64,000 bases of DNA from Clostridium estertheticum. Its GTDB lineage: Bacteria; Bacillota; Clostridia; Clostridiales; Clostridiaceae. The stretch spans positions 496,001 to 560,000 of the forward strand of contig NZ_CP086239.1 of the NCBI RefSeq assembly GCF_026650985.1, given 5' to 3'. Below, piece by piece: positions 44,168-53,269 of this stretch. Position 1 is the first letter of the stretch; each line of letters starts with the position of its first letter. A program made the translations under genes and the position numbers. The notes below the pieces were generated by a model. It saw nothing but the letters and a program-made list of their open reading frames with translations, did not search any database and had not been told where the DNA came from.

Positions 44168-44200
44168 AAAAGCTATATGACAAAAAGTCATATAGCTTTT
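44168..44200. terminator. Bidirectional terminator between P-type ATPase and convergent gene
   Basis: AAAAGCTATATGAC (44168-44181) and GTCATATAGCTTTT (44187-44200) form a perfect 14-bp stem with loop AAAAA, with T-tails on both strands. Confidence 0.85.
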
Positions 44201-44201
44201 A

Positions 44202-44621
44202 TTACTTAAATCGTTTATCTGCTCTTACCCTTTGTACCTTTTGAGGCGGGGTTCCTTGTTTTTGTGGAACTAAGTCTTTTTTCGTAGTCATGTTTCTAAT
44301 GTTAACAATTTGAATATGTTCTCTGTGTTCTTTACCTTTTTTGCCTTTCATTCCTTGAATTATAACAGACTGTCCTTGAAGTACTGATATAAAGCTTATC
44401 TTTTTAAACCAACGGTGTTTTTTATATATGCACTTAGAAATTGATTTGCTTCCATCAGCCTTTACAAGGATGGTTACTGTTAATTTATAAAATATTCTAA
44501 GATAATTTTTTGCTTCCACTTTGACAGATAGAACTCTGCCTTGTGCTTGAGTAAGTCTATCACCATATCTTTTTAAATAAGCATTTGTATAGCTATTGGT
44601 CAATTTGTCTTTTAATCCCAT
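44202..44621 (-). CDS. Basic protein of unknown function (139 aa)
   Basis: MGLKDKLTNSYTNAYLKRYG... followed by a beta-rich region with alternating hydrophobic strands (RVLSVKVEAKNYLRIFYKLTVTILV-type, broken at SISKC, then VLQGQSVIIQGM) and a disordered, very basic tail (PQKQGTPPQKVQRVRADKRFK region). The strand pattern could be an OB-like or SH3-like fold, but I do not recognise a family. Lys/Arg richness suggests nucleic-acid or membrane-surface binding. It has its own promoter and an AAGGAGTAA ribosome site. Confidence 0.65.
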   Translation of the reverse strand: MGLKDKLTNSYTNAYLKRYGDRLTQAQGRVLSVKVEAKNYLRIFYKLTVTILVKADGSKSISKCIYKKHRWFKKISFISVLQGQSVIIQGMKGKKGKEHREHIQIVNIRNMTTKKDLVPQKQGTPPQKVQRVRADKRFK

Positions 44622-44675
44622 TAAATTACTCCTTCACAAAAAAAATTATAAAAAATATAAAAAGTCAATAAGCTT

Positions 44676-44704
44676 ATTATATCTTAAGTTGTTATTTAAC
44701 TCAA
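44676..44704 (-). promoter_or_regulatory. SigA-type promoter of the 44202-44621 gene
   Basis: On the minus strand TTGAGT (44704-44699), a 17-base spacer and a perfect TATAAT (44681-44676), 55 bases before the start codon. Confidence 0.68.
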
Positions 44705-44866
44705 GTATTAAAAAAGGTGTATTTATAAATTTATTTTTACAATATATGTATAAAAACGGGTGTAATCATAAAATTAGAAAAATTATTAATCCATAATGAG
44801 AATATTTGTCCCCAAATGTGTAATTTAAGAATATTAATAGAATAAAGAATTGAAAGGAGGAGGAAT

Positions 44867-47161
44867 ATGAGTAAGGAATTAACTCCAAAGGATATAATAT
44901 ATGAATTTGATATTGAGAATATAGATGCAAGGGAAACATTAGATTCCATGCCACAATATTTAGATGTAATAAAAAATATTAAAACTGCTATGAGTATAGA
45001 TAAAGAGGGTTTTAATGTTTATTTAATAGACGATTTTTCAAAGGAAAGCCTTAAGGATATTACTGAATGTGTAGATAAAATCCTTCAGAATAATAGTAAA
45101 CCAAAAGATATTTGTTATGTATTATATGAAGATGAAAAATCTCCTAAACCTATTGTTGTAAGTAATGGGGGTGGAAATAGGTTAAAAGATATACTTGAGG
45201 AATTACAGGATGAGTATTTAGAGTGTACATTTAAGTTTTATAATAATTCATCAAATAAAGAAAAAGAGGGAATCCAAGAAGGAATTCAAAAAAAAAGGAA
45301 TGAACTTATTGGGGGTCTAATAGATATAGCAAAAGATAGGGGTTTTGATATAAAGTCTACTAATAGTGGGTTTACATTCATTCCTTTAAGTAAAGGAAAG
45401 GAAATGTCAGAGAATGAATATGATACACTAGATAAAGAGAGAAAAGAAGAAATTTTAGCTACGGCAAAAATGTTAAAAGAAAAAGCTAAGGATACTTTAG
45501 AGAAATTAAAAGACTTTGAAGTAATAGACTTAGAAAAAATAAAACAAATAATGGAAATATACTACAAAAATGAAATGAGTCAAATAAAAGATGACTTTAA
45601 AGATATGTTTATGGAAGATGAAGTTGTAGTGGAGTATATTGATATAGTATGTAGCAGTATAGAAACAAGACTTATAGATAATTATTCTATGAATTATGAT
45701 GATGATGAAGAACAAATAAATGAAATTATCTACAAATATATTGTTAATGTAATTGTAGATAACAGCAATAATAAAGTGCCGCCAGTAATTTTTGAGCAAG
45801 ATCCTAATTTAACGAACCTAATTGGGAATATAGAATATGAAAATCACAAAGGTGTTTATTCAACTAATGTTGGATTTATAAGGAGCGGCAGTTTGCTTAA
45901 AGCAAATGAAGGGTGTTTGATAATTAGAATAAATAGTTTATTAAGTAACCCTTTGGCGTATAATCAACTAAAGAAATCGTTACTAACAGAAAAGGTAGAT
46001 GTTGGAGCTAACAGTAACCATTATGAGATTATTTCTTTAAATACTTTAAAACCAGAACCTATATCCATCAAAACAAAAATTATTCTTATTGGAGATTACG
46101 AGACATACGACTTGCTTTATAATTATGATGAGGACTTTAAAAAAATTTTCACTATAAAAGCAGAATGTAATCCAGTACAGAATATAGATAATAATCTAAA
46201 AAACTCTTTAGTATTTGGGATTAATAAGATTTGCCTTGAAAATAATTTTAAATCACTTACAAACGGAGCGATTAGAGAAGTGGCAAGGATAATGTCTAGG
46301 AGGGTAGAAAGTAAGAAAAAAGTTTATTATGACAAACATGAGATTAAAAAATTATTAATCTTAGCTAGTAATAAGGTTGAGTCAGAAAATAGAGCTGAGA
46401 TTAATGTAAATGATATAATTGACGTAGGGTACACAAAAGATATTATGGAAAAGGAAATTTTAAATCACTATACTGAAAAGAAAATGCTTATTGATGTTAC
46501 GAATAGTAAAATAGGACAAGTGAATGGACTATCAGTAATTGATACAGGATATTTTAGTTTTGGTAAGCCGATAAAAATTACATGTTGTTGTTATAAGGGA
46601 GCAGGCAATGTAATAGACGTTCAGCAAGAGAGCAATCTAAGTGGTAGCATTCATAGTAAATCTATTAATATTTTGAAGGGGTATATGAGTAATATTAATG
46701 GCGGATTTAGTAGATTACCAGTTGATTTTCACTTAAGCTTTGAACAAATATACGGAAAAATAGATGGTGATAGTGCATCAGTTGCAGAAATAATAAGTAT
46801 GCTTTCCGCCCTAAGCAAAATACCAGTAAAGCAAAACATTGCCCTTACAGGTTCGGTAAATCAATTTGGAGAAGTCCAACCTATTGGAGGAGTAAACCAT
46901 AAAATAGAAGGTTTCTTTGCAGCCTGCAAAGCCTTAGACACTATAAAAGGCAAAGGCGTATTGATTCCATTATCCAATGCAGACGATTTAGTCCTAAATG
47001 GGGAAGTTGAACAGGAAATTAAAAATGGAAACTTTCATATATATACAATGACCTCGATCGATGATGCAATTCAAGTGCTAATGGGGGATTCAGATCAAAA
47101 CTTTGAATCTGTAATGTTAATCATTAGTAAAGAGCTAAAGAAATACAGTAGCAGAAAATAA
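44867..47161 (+). CDS. Lon-family protease with degenerate ATPase domain
   Basis: A 764-aa member of the LonB-like family (AAA_32 region plus Lon C-terminal protease). The protease dyad is complete: Ser636 in DGDSASVAE and Lys679 in GGVNHKIEG, 43 residues apart as in Lon. The N-terminal region aligns by pattern with AAA_32, but where Walker A (G..G.GKT/GRT) should be, after GFNVYLI, it reads DDFSKESLKD, and the Walker B-like stretch after KANEGCLI reads IRINSLL without the acidic pair. A coiled middle region (residues 180-235) follows the family layout. I infer a protease that cannot use ATP in the usual way. GGAGGAGG precedes ATG. Confidence 0.85.
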   Translation: MSKELTPKDIIYEFDIENIDARETLDSMPQYLDVIKNIKTAMSIDKEGFNVYLIDDFSKESLKDITECVDKILQNNSKPKDICYVLYEDEKSPKPIVVSNGGGNRLKDILEELQDEYLECTFKFYNNSSNKEKEGIQEGIQKKRNELIGGLIDIAKDRGFDIKSTNSGFTFIPLSKGKEMSENEYDTLDKERKEEILATAKMLKEKAKDTLEKLKDFEVIDLEKIKQIMEIYYKNEMSQIKDDFKDMFMEDEVVVEYIDIVCSSIETRLIDNYSMNYDDDEEQINEIIYKYIVNVIVDNSNNKVPPVIFEQDPNLTNLIGNIEYENHKGVYSTNVGFIRSGSLLKANEGCLIIRINSLLSNPLAYNQLKKSLLTEKVDVGANSNHYEIISLNTLKPEPISIKTKIILIGDYETYDLLYNYDEDFKKIFTIKAECNPVQNIDNNLKNSLVFGINKICLENNFKSLTNGAIREVARIMSRRVESKKKVYYDKHEIKKLLILASNKVESENRAEINVNDIIDVGYTKDIMEKEILNHYTEKKMLIDVTNSKIGQVNGLSVIDTGYFSFGKPIKITCCCYKGAGNVIDVQQESNLSGSIHSKSINILKGYMSNINGGFSRLPVDFHLSFEQIYGKIDGDSASVAEIISMLSALSKIPVKQNIALTGSVNQFGEVQPIGGVNHKIEGFFAACKALDTIKGKGVLIPLSNADDLVLNGEVEQEIKNGNFHIYTMTSIDDAIQVLMGDSDQNFESVMLIISKELKKYSSRK

Positions 47162-47275
47162 TTTGATAATTTATTTATCTAAATTACTACTAAGCAGGGG
47201 TAGAGGTTATTTCGTTTACACAAAATTATTCATGGGGTAGTAATAGTAGCAGTAGTATTTGTTGTTGTATCATAA

Positions 47276-47393
47276 CATGTTAACAAAAGTATATATTGCG
47301 TAAAATGCATTTGAGCAAACCTTAGAAATTCTAGAACTTCAAGGTGAAGCGAAACGCAGTTGTAGCAATATATACTCTTAGTTAACAGACATG
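47276..47393. other. Long imperfect palindrome, possible structured RNA or mini-element
   Basis: GTATATATTGC (47289-47299) is the exact inverse of GCAATATATAC (47365-47375), and GTTAAC occurs on both outer flanks (47279, 47381). Inside, ACCTTAGAA and TTCAAGGT (about 47320-47346) form a second hairpin. The folded unit would be about 118 nt. It lies between the lon-like gene and ychF with no gene of its own. No known riboswitch class fits fully. No further feature is seen in 47162-47275. Confidence 0.5.
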
Positions 47394-47417
47394 AAAAACT
47401 ATGAGATTAATGAAAAA

Positions 47418-47455
47418 AAGCCACAGAACTAATTTCTTAGTATCTGCGGCTTATA
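47418..47455 (-). terminator. Terminator of ychF (also read on plus strand)
   Basis: AAGCCACAGA (47418-47427) pairs with TCTGCGGCTT (47443-47452) with one mismatch. On the minus strand it is followed by a run of seven T, directly after the ychF stop codon. On the plus strand the tail is ATATTTTTTA, so it may work in both directions. Confidence 0.75.
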
Positions 47456-47459
47456 TTTT

Positions 47460-48557
47460 TTATACGTTAAATCTAAAGTTGACTACATCACCATCTTGCA
47501 TGATGTACTCTTTTCCTTCAAGTCTATATTGGCCTTTTTCCTTAGCAGCAGCTTCGCTACCACATTCAACTAATTTATCATAAGAAACTATTTCTGCTCT
47601 TATAAAACCTCTTTCTATATCAGAATGAATTTTACCTGCTGCAGCTGGTGCTTTAGTTCCAACGTGTATAGTCCAGGCTCTTATTTCTTGAGGACCAGCA
47701 GTTAAGTAACTCATTAGTCCAAGTAGTCTATAACTTGAATGAATAAGTTTATCTAGGCCTGTTTCATTAAGACCATATTCTTGTAAAAGCTCCATTTTTT
47801 CCGCATCGTCTAAAGTAGATAATTCTTCCTCTAGGCTTGCACAAACTACAATTACTTCTGAATTTTCATTTTTAGCAAATTCCTGAACTTTTTTAACCAT
47901 ATCATTTTCTGTATTACCAGACATAAGATCATCTTCACTAATGTTTGCAGCATATAATACTGGCTTTGAAGTAATTAGGAAAAGACTGTTTACGAAAATA
48001 GTTTCTTCCTCGGTAAATTCAAGGGTCCTTGCTGGGAGATTTGCTTCAAGGTGCTCTTTTATTCTTTCCATAAGTTCATATTCCATTTTTGCCGTTTTAT
48101 CTCCAGAACGAACAAGTTTTTGTGATCTTTCGAGTCTTCTCTCTAATACATCAAGATCAGAAAAAATAAGTTCTAAGTTAATAGTGTCTATATCTCGAAG
48201 TGGATCAACATTACCATCTACATGTATGATGTTTTCATCTACAAAACATCTTACTACATGAACAATAGATGCAACCTCTCTTATGTGGGATAAAAATTTA
48301 TTACCTAAACCTTCTCCTTTGCTTGCTCCCTTTACGAGGCCAGCTATATCATAAAATTCAATTGCAGTGTGAATTATCTTTTTACTATCGTAAATACCTT
48401 GTAATACATCCAGTCTTTTGTCTGGAACACTTACAACACCTACATTTGGTTCTATAGTACAAAATGGATAGTTAGCAGATTCTGCGCCTGCCTTTGTAAT
48501 TGCATTAAATAATGTGCTTTTTCCTACATTTGGTAAACCTACAATTCCTAGCTTCAT
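47460..48557 (-). CDS. ychF: Redox-regulated ATPase/GTPase YchF (OLA1 family)
   Basis: An Obg-related P-loop NTPase that prefers ATP and binds ribosomes. From MKLGIVGLPNVGKSTLFNAI the protein has 365 aa, the family length. Motifs: G1 GLPNVGKST, G3 DIAGLVKGASKGEG, G4-like segment NISEDD, and the C-terminal TGS domain (EIRAWTIHVGTKAPAAAGKIHSD, ending YIMQDGDVVNFRFNV). The longer ATG at 48569 adds MYIY only. The gene has a good promoter at 48606 and its own terminator. Confidence 0.96.
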   Translation of the reverse strand: MKLGIVGLPNVGKSTLFNAITKAGAESANYPFCTIEPNVGVVSVPDKRLDVLQGIYDSKKIIHTAIEFYDIAGLVKGASKGEGLGNKFLSHIREVASIVHVVRCFVDENIIHVDGNVDPLRDIDTINLELIFSDLDVLERRLERSQKLVRSGDKTAKMEYELMERIKEHLEANLPARTLEFTEEETIFVNSLFLITSKPVLYAANISEDDLMSGNTENDMVKKVQEFAKNENSEVIVVCASLEEELSTLDDAEKMELLQEYGLNETGLDKLIHSSYRLLGLMSYLTAGPQEIRAWTIHVGTKAPAAAGKIHSDIERGFIRAEIVSYDKLVECGSEAAAKEKGQYRLEGKEYIMQDGDVVNFRFNV

Positions 48558-48605
48558 ATATATGTACATTCCTTTCCTGCGTTTAAGATTATTAAGTTCT
48601 AATAA

Positions 48606-48634
48606 ATTATACTCTAGATATTATTCTATTTCAA
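48606..48634 (-). promoter_or_regulatory. SigA promoter of ychF
   Basis: On the minus strand TTGAAA (48634-48629), a 17-base spacer and a perfect TATAAT (48611-48606), about 50 bases before the start codon. Confidence 0.8.
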
Positions 48635-48826
48635 GCTAATGCATTTCAAAGAAGTAAATTTGACCAATTGTTTAACTAAACGCAACTCAAAGATATTAAT
48701 GTAATTTTAGTTAATAAATTCAAGTAAAGGGTTGAAATGATTTAATTACACTTAAAATTTCATTTAAAATTTTAAAAATGATATAAAATAAAGAGGAATT
48801 TTTGTTTTTCTATAGAATATTACTTA

Positions 48827-48866
48827 ATAGTGGTTTAAAATGGTTTAAAGTGGTTCAAAGTGGAGT
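48827..48866 (+). promoter_or_regulatory. MraZ operator: four 10-bp-phased boxes
   Basis: TGG triplets at 48831, 48841, 48851 and 48861 head four direct repeats of the form (A)AGTGGTTTA with exactly 10-bp spacing. This agrees with known MraZ operators, which are runs of TGG-type repeats with 10-bp spacing upstream of mraZ. The last box ends 24 bases before ATG. A matching promoter is not clear; TTCATT-N17-TATAAA at 48759-48787 is a weak candidate. The rest of 48635-48826 shows nothing else. Confidence 0.75.
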
Positions 48867-48890
48867 AATAATATAAAGTGGGGGAATATT

Positions 48891-49319
48891 ATGTTTATCG
48901 GTGAATATCAACATGCCATTGATAGTAAAAACAGAATGATTATTCCCACAAAATTTCGCGAGGGACTAGGCAGCGAATTTATATTGACTAAGGGCCTTGA
49001 TGGGTGCTTGTATATATATACAATGGACGAATGGAAAATAATGGAGGAAAAACTAAAAAAACTTCCATTAACGAGTAAGGATGCCAGAGCGTTTGTGCGA
49101 TTTTTTTTCTCAGGTGCAAATGAAATAACAAGTGATAAGCAAGGAAGGGCCTTAATACCACAAAATTTATGTGAATACGCTTCAATTAAAAAGGAAATAG
49201 TAAGTATAGGGGTATCAACTAGAATAGAAATATGGGCTAAAGACAAATGGGATAAATATAATGAGTCAGATATGAATTTTGATGAGATTGCAGAAAAAAT
49301 GAACGAATTAGGTTTATAA
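48891..49319 (+). CDS. mraZ: Transcriptional regulator MraZ
   Basis: MraZ is the DNA-binding regulator of the division and cell-wall cluster and forms ring oligomers. The 142-aa protein has two SpoVT/AbrB-like halves with the two DxxxR motifs: DSKNRMIIP (residue 11) and DKQGRALIP (about 80). It starts [11 protein letters not shown], typical for the family. Strong ribosome site GGGGGAA. It precedes rsmH by 12 bases and probably represses its own operon through the boxes at 48827. Confidence 0.96.
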   Translation: MFIGEYQHAIDSKNRMIIPTKFREGLGSEFILTKGLDGCLYIYTMDEWKIMEEKLKKLPLTSKDARAFVRFFFSGANEITSDKQGRALIPQNLCEYASIKKEIVSIGVSTRIEIWAKDKWDKYNESDMNFDEIAEKMNELGL

Positions 49320-49331
49320 AAGGAGATAAAA

Positions 49332-50264
49332 ATGGAGTTTAAACATATATCAGTTTTATTAAATGAGTGTATTGAAGCACTTGATATAAAGGAAGATGGA
49401 ATTTATGTTGATTGTACACTAGGAGGTGCAGGTCATTCACTTGAAATTTTAAAAAGGTTATCTTCTAAAGGAAGGCTTATTGGAATTGATCAAGACGAGG
49501 ATGCACTAAAGGCTGCAAAGGAAAAGATTAAGGAATTTAACAACGTTACATACGTACATGATAATTTTTACAATATAAAATCAATACTAGACAAACTAGA
49601 AATTGAAAAAGTAGATGGGATTTTTATGGATTTAGGCGTTTCGTCATATCAATTAGATAATACAGAACGTGGATTTAGTTATATGAGAGATGCAAAACTT
49701 GATATGAGAATGGACAGAAGTAAAGGAATAACAGCTTTTGATGTTGTAAATAATTATGAAGAGGAGCAAATAGCGGATGTTTTAAGAAATTATGGTGAAG
49801 AAAAATTTTCTAAAAGAATTGCTGGTTTTATAGTGGATAGAAGAAAAGACAAACCAATTGAAACAACGCTTGAGCTAGTGAATGTTATAGATGCAGCTAT
49901 CCCTGCAAAGTTTAAGAGAGATGGAGGTCACCCGGCTAAAAGAACTTTCCAAGGCATAAGGATTGAAGTTAATGGGGAACTGAAAATACTTGATAAAGCA
50001 ATAGAAGATGGGATAGAGAGGCTAAACTCTGGTGGAAGAATGGCGATTATTACATTCCAGTCACTAGAGGATAGAATTGTTAAAGTTAAATTCAAAAGCT
50101 TAGAAGACCCATGTAAATGTCCAAAAGAGTTACCTATGTGTGTGTGTGGTAAAACACCAATCGTAAAACTTATTAGTAGAAAACCTATAAGGGCAACAGA
50201 GGAAGAACTGGAGGTAAATAGTAGGAGTAGAAGTGCAAAACTAAGAGTGGCAGAAAAAATTTAG
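49332..50264 (+). CDS. rsmH: 16S rRNA (cytosine-1402-N4) methyltransferase RsmH
   Basis: RsmH (MraW) adds the N4-methyl group to C1402 of 16S rRNA from S-adenosylmethionine. The 310-aa protein has the start [16 protein letters not shown] motif [22 protein letters not shown], the catalytic-site segment [14 protein letters not shown] and the C-terminal [15 protein letters not shown] and [12 protein letters not shown]. Full length. AAGGAG precedes ATG. Standard second gene of the cluster. Confidence 0.97.
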   Translation: MEFKHISVLLNECIEALDIKEDGIYVDCTLGGAGHSLEILKRLSSKGRLIGIDQDEDALKAAKEKIKEFNNVTYVHDNFYNIKSILDKLEIEKVDGIFMDLGVSSYQLDNTERGFSYMRDAKLDMRMDRSKGITAFDVVNNYEEEQIADVLRNYGEEKFSKRIAGFIVDRRKDKPIETTLELVNVIDAAIPAKFKRDGGHPAKRTFQGIRIEVNGELKILDKAIEDGIERLNSGGRMAIITFQSLEDRIVKVKFKSLEDPCKCPKELPMCVCGKTPIVKLISRKPIRATEEELEVNSRSRSAKLRVAEKI

Positions 50265-50291
50265 TTCTAAATTGTGGATGGGGTGAATAAA

Positions 50292-50777
50292 GTGATAGTA
50301 GCAAAAAAAGAGTTTGAAATGTTTGGGAATACAGTTTTAGCACCACAAGAACCAATTAAAAAACGAAAATATGAAGATTTAGAGAAGTCACGAAGGCAGG
50401 CTAATCAAAGTAAAAGACAAAAGGATATTAAAAAGAAAAAGAAGGTTCTTGTAAATATTTTTATAGGGTTTGTTATTGGAATGGTTATTATAGCAAGATA
50501 CTGCATGATTTATTCCTATCAACAAGCAAGTTCTAAAGCCAAAGCTCAAATAGACACAATAAGTAAACAAAATGATGCATATGAGGTAGATCTAATAAAG
50601 TTTAGAAATATAAGCTATATTGAGAAAACGGCTACGACAAAACTTCATATGGTTAAACCCAAAATAAGTGATATACAGTATTTTAATTTAAGCAAAAATA
50701 ATTTAGAAACAAATGATGATTCAAAAGTTAGAATAAGTAATAATGTAGTAAATAAAATAAAAGATATTATGTTTTAG
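50292..50777 (+). CDS. FtsL-like septum protein
   Basis: A small bitopic division protein of 161 aa: a Lys-rich cytoplasmic N-terminus (residues 20-50), one membrane helix (about 52-72, VLVNIFIGFVIGMVIIARYC), then an extracytoplasmic coiled coil (SSKAKAQIDTISKQNDAYEVDLIKFRN). The position between rsmH and spoVD is that of ftsL. FtsL would pair with DivIC and DivIB (ftsQ at 58529). Start GTG 50292 follows GGGGTGA; GTG 50274 overlaps the ribosome site region. Confidence 0.78.
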   Translation: MIVAKKEFEMFGNTVLAPQEPIKKRKYEDLEKSRRQANQSKRQKDIKKKKKVLVNIFIGFVIGMVIIARYCMIYSYQQASSKAKAQIDTISKQNDAYEVDLIKFRNISYIEKTATTKLHMVKPKISDIQYFNLSKNNLETNDDSKVRISNNVVNKIKDIMF

Positions 50778-50819
50778 ATAGTAAGTAATACCCAGTTAAA
50801 GTAACAGGGGGGAAATAAG

Positions 50820-53015
50820 TTGGCAAGAGGAGAGTATAGAGACAAGGTAGTAGTTAAACGTAGGATGTTAATTGTCTTTTTCATACTTTTTATTTTGTTT
50901 TTTCTATTAGTTAGTAGGTTAAGCTACGTAATGATAGTTAAAGGATCTGATTACAAAGAAAAAGCAATTCTACAGTGGACAAGTGATGTTCGAATTTCAC
51001 CAAAGAGGGGACGAATTCTAGATAGAAGTGGAAAAGAGTTAGCTATAAGTGCAAATGTTTTTAGAGTAGATTTAGATCTTAATGCATTAAGAGAAACTAC
51101 GACGAAAAATAGCTTAACTATGAAAGCTATTGCGCCAGAACTAGCTACAATACTTGGAATGGAATCTAGTGACGTTTTATCAACTTTGACTAAGACAAAT
51201 TCAAAGGGCAAAGTTATTGGTTCAGCTATTTTGAAGAGAAGGATAGAAAAGGATACAGCTGATAAAATAAGTGATTATTCGAAAAAACATAATCTTCGTG
51301 GAATTGTTATTACAGGAGACACGAAAAGATTTTATCCCAATAATAATTTCTTATCAAGCGTTTTAGGACATACAAATTCTGATGGTAATGGATTAACAGG
51401 GGTTGAACTTTATTACAATAAGTTTCTATCCGGGGTACCTGGAATAAAAATTTCAGAAACCGATAGAAAAAGTGAGGAATTGCCTTATACAATATCTGAT
51501 TATACAAAACCAATAAATGGTAAAGATGTAGTGCTTACAATTGATGAGATGATTCAGTATTTTTGCGAAAAAGCTGCATCACAAGCTATGATTGATAATA
51601 AAGCAAAAGCAGTTAGTATAATTGCAATGAATCCTAAAAATGGCGAAATATTAGGAATGGTTAATAAACCAGATTATAATCCTAATGATCCTTGGGATCT
51701 TAGCAAAAGTTATGATGAAAACCAAAAGGTATGGAGAAATAGGGCTGTTAGTGATATTTTTGAACCGGGGTCTATTTTTAAGGTATTTACAGCCACAGCT
51801 GCAATGGAGGAAAAGTTAGTTAAGGAAGATGATAAATTTTTCTGCTCTGGAAGTACTGTAGTTGCAGGGAGAAGAATTAAATGTTGGAAAACTACAGGGC
51901 ATGGGGCTGAAAACTTTGTGGACATATTAAAAAACTCATGTAATGTTGGATTTATGGAGCTAGGTCGTAGACTAGGACCGGAAAAATTAAATAAATATAT
52001 TTATTTGTTTGGGTTTGGCAAAAAAACTGGTATTGATGTAAATGGGGAAGCTTCAGGAATAATTAGAAAGACTAAAGATATGACTGCTCAAGATGTAGCG
52101 ACAACATCATTTGGTCAAAGTAATGCTATATCTTGTATACAATATTTAACGGGATTTAATGCTATTGCAAATGGAGGAAAGCTTATAACTCCTCATATTA
52201 TGAAAGAGATAGTTGATTATGGGGATACAAATACTAAAAAGGTTCTAGAGACATATTCAAATTACAATGAGAGAAAGATAATTGAACCGGCAGTTGCAAA
52301 GCAGCTTAGGGGTTACCTTGAACAAGTTGTAGAAAGTGGTGGTGGTAAGAAGGCATTTATCGCAGGATATCATATTGCTGGAAAAACAGGAACTGCTCAA
52401 AAGATTAGTGAGACAGGTCCAGGATATGCATCACAAAAATATGTTTCATCATTTGCGGGAATGGCTCCGTCAAATGATCCTCAAATAACTATACTAATTA
52501 ATATAGATGAACCAGACCCATCTAATTACTATGGTGGTCAGATTGCAACTGTTGTTGGAAAACAAGTATTTAATGATATTTTCAATTATTTATCATTGAA
52601 ATCTGATGCTACTAGTGAAGAAATTGGCAAAAGTTTATTAAAAGATATTATTGTACCTGAGGTAAGAGGCCTTAAAACAGCAGATGCGCAGAAGATAATA
52701 AAAGAAAACAATTTAAAGATAAAATTAAGTTCAGATGGAGGTACTATTACTGATATGACCCCAAAACCTGGTTATACAGTTAAAGAGGGAACTGAAATTA
52801 TACTTCATACGGGCGAGGTAAAAGAAGATAGTAATACGGTTATGGTCCCAAGTATTATAGGGCGTAGTTCAGAAAGTGCTAGTGAACTATTGAGTAGTCT
52901 TGGACTTAAAGTTACATTTACTGGGAGTGGAATAGTTTCAGAACAAACTTTAGAAGGTAAAGTCGTGGAGAAAGGAACTACAATTACTGCAGATCTAGAC
53001 ATTATGGCTGATTAG
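50820..53015 (+). CDS. spoVD: Penicillin-binding protein 2 with PASTA domains, SpoVD type
   Basis: A class B transpeptidase of 731 aa: one membrane helix (residues 17-38), dimerisation domain (SPKRGRILDRSGKELAIS), transpeptidase domain with active Ser318 in SIFK (K321), S373-C-N, and KTG at 522-524, then two C-terminal PASTA domains (VPEVRGLKTADAQKII; VPSIIGRSSESASELL). One gene stands here where some clostridia have both pbpB and spoVD, so it may serve division, the sporulation cortex, or both. Start TTG 50820 after GGGGGGAA. murE follows after a gap with its own promoter. Confidence 0.92.
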   Translation: MARGEYRDKVVVKRRMLIVFFILFILFFLLVSRLSYVMIVKGSDYKEKAILQWTSDVRISPKRGRILDRSGKELAISANVFRVDLDLNALRETTTKNSLTMKAIAPELATILGMESSDVLSTLTKTNSKGKVIGSAILKRRIEKDTADKISDYSKKHNLRGIVITGDTKRFYPNNNFLSSVLGHTNSDGNGLTGVELYYNKFLSGVPGIKISETDRKSEELPYTISDYTKPINGKDVVLTIDEMIQYFCEKAASQAMIDNKAKAVSIIAMNPKNGEILGMVNKPDYNPNDPWDLSKSYDENQKVWRNRAVSDIFEPGSIFKVFTATAAMEEKLVKEDDKFFCSGSTVVAGRRIKCWKTTGHGAENFVDILKNSCNVGFMELGRRLGPEKLNKYIYLFGFGKKTGIDVNGEASGIIRKTKDMTAQDVATTSFGQSNAISCIQYLTGFNAIANGGKLITPHIMKEIVDYGDTNTKKVLETYSNYNERKIIEPAVAKQLRGYLEQVVESGGGKKAFIAGYHIAGKTGTAQKISETGPGYASQKYVSSFAGMAPSNDPQITILINIDEPDPSNYYGGQIATVVGKQVFNDIFNYLSLKSDATSEEIGKSLLKDIIVPEVRGLKTADAQKIIKENNLKIKLSSDGGTITDMTPKPGYTVKEGTEIILHTGEVKEDSNTVMVPSIIGRSSESASELLSSLGLKVTFTGSGIVSEQTLEGKVVEKGTTITADLDIMAD

Positions 53016-53045
53016 CTTTTATTTTTAGTAATAGATCACTTTAAT

Positions 53046-53074
53046 CTGAAATGTCATTAAATATAGTGTATAAT
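53046..53074 (+). promoter_or_regulatory. SigA-type promoter upstream of murE
   Basis: CTGAAA (53046-53051), a 17-base spacer and a perfect TATAAT (53069-53074). Transcription would begin about at 53081, just before the long hairpin. Confidence 0.55.
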
Positions 53075-53085
53075 TATAAATTAGC

Positions 53086-53143
53086 ACGTGGCAAACAAAA
53101 ACCGACAGGATTCAGCATTTGTGAACTGTCGGATTTGCCATGT
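53086..53143 (+). other. 58-nt stacked hairpin at the start of the murE leader
   Basis: ACGTGGCAAA (53086-53095) pairs with TTTGCCATGT (53134-53143), enclosing CCGACAG (53102-53108) with CTGTCGG (53126-53132) and a small TTCA/TGAA stem. There is no T-run right after it (TAGAGGG follows), so a simple terminator is unlikely. The rest of the leader to murE (53144-53269) shows no further structure. Confidence 0.55.
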
Positions 53144-53269
53144 TAGAGGGTAGAGTGATTTTTTATAAAATCAACTTTATTTGTATACTATTTGTAAAAG
53201 AGGTTAGTAATAAAAAGAATAATATATTTTATTTTGTTGTAATATGTTATGAATTAAGGGAGCGATTGT

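Noticed and set aside
47276-47393. A c-di-GMP riboswitch in the palindromic element
   Set aside because: Segments like GCAAACC are present, but the second conserved helix and its receptor are missing and no gene follows on that strand.
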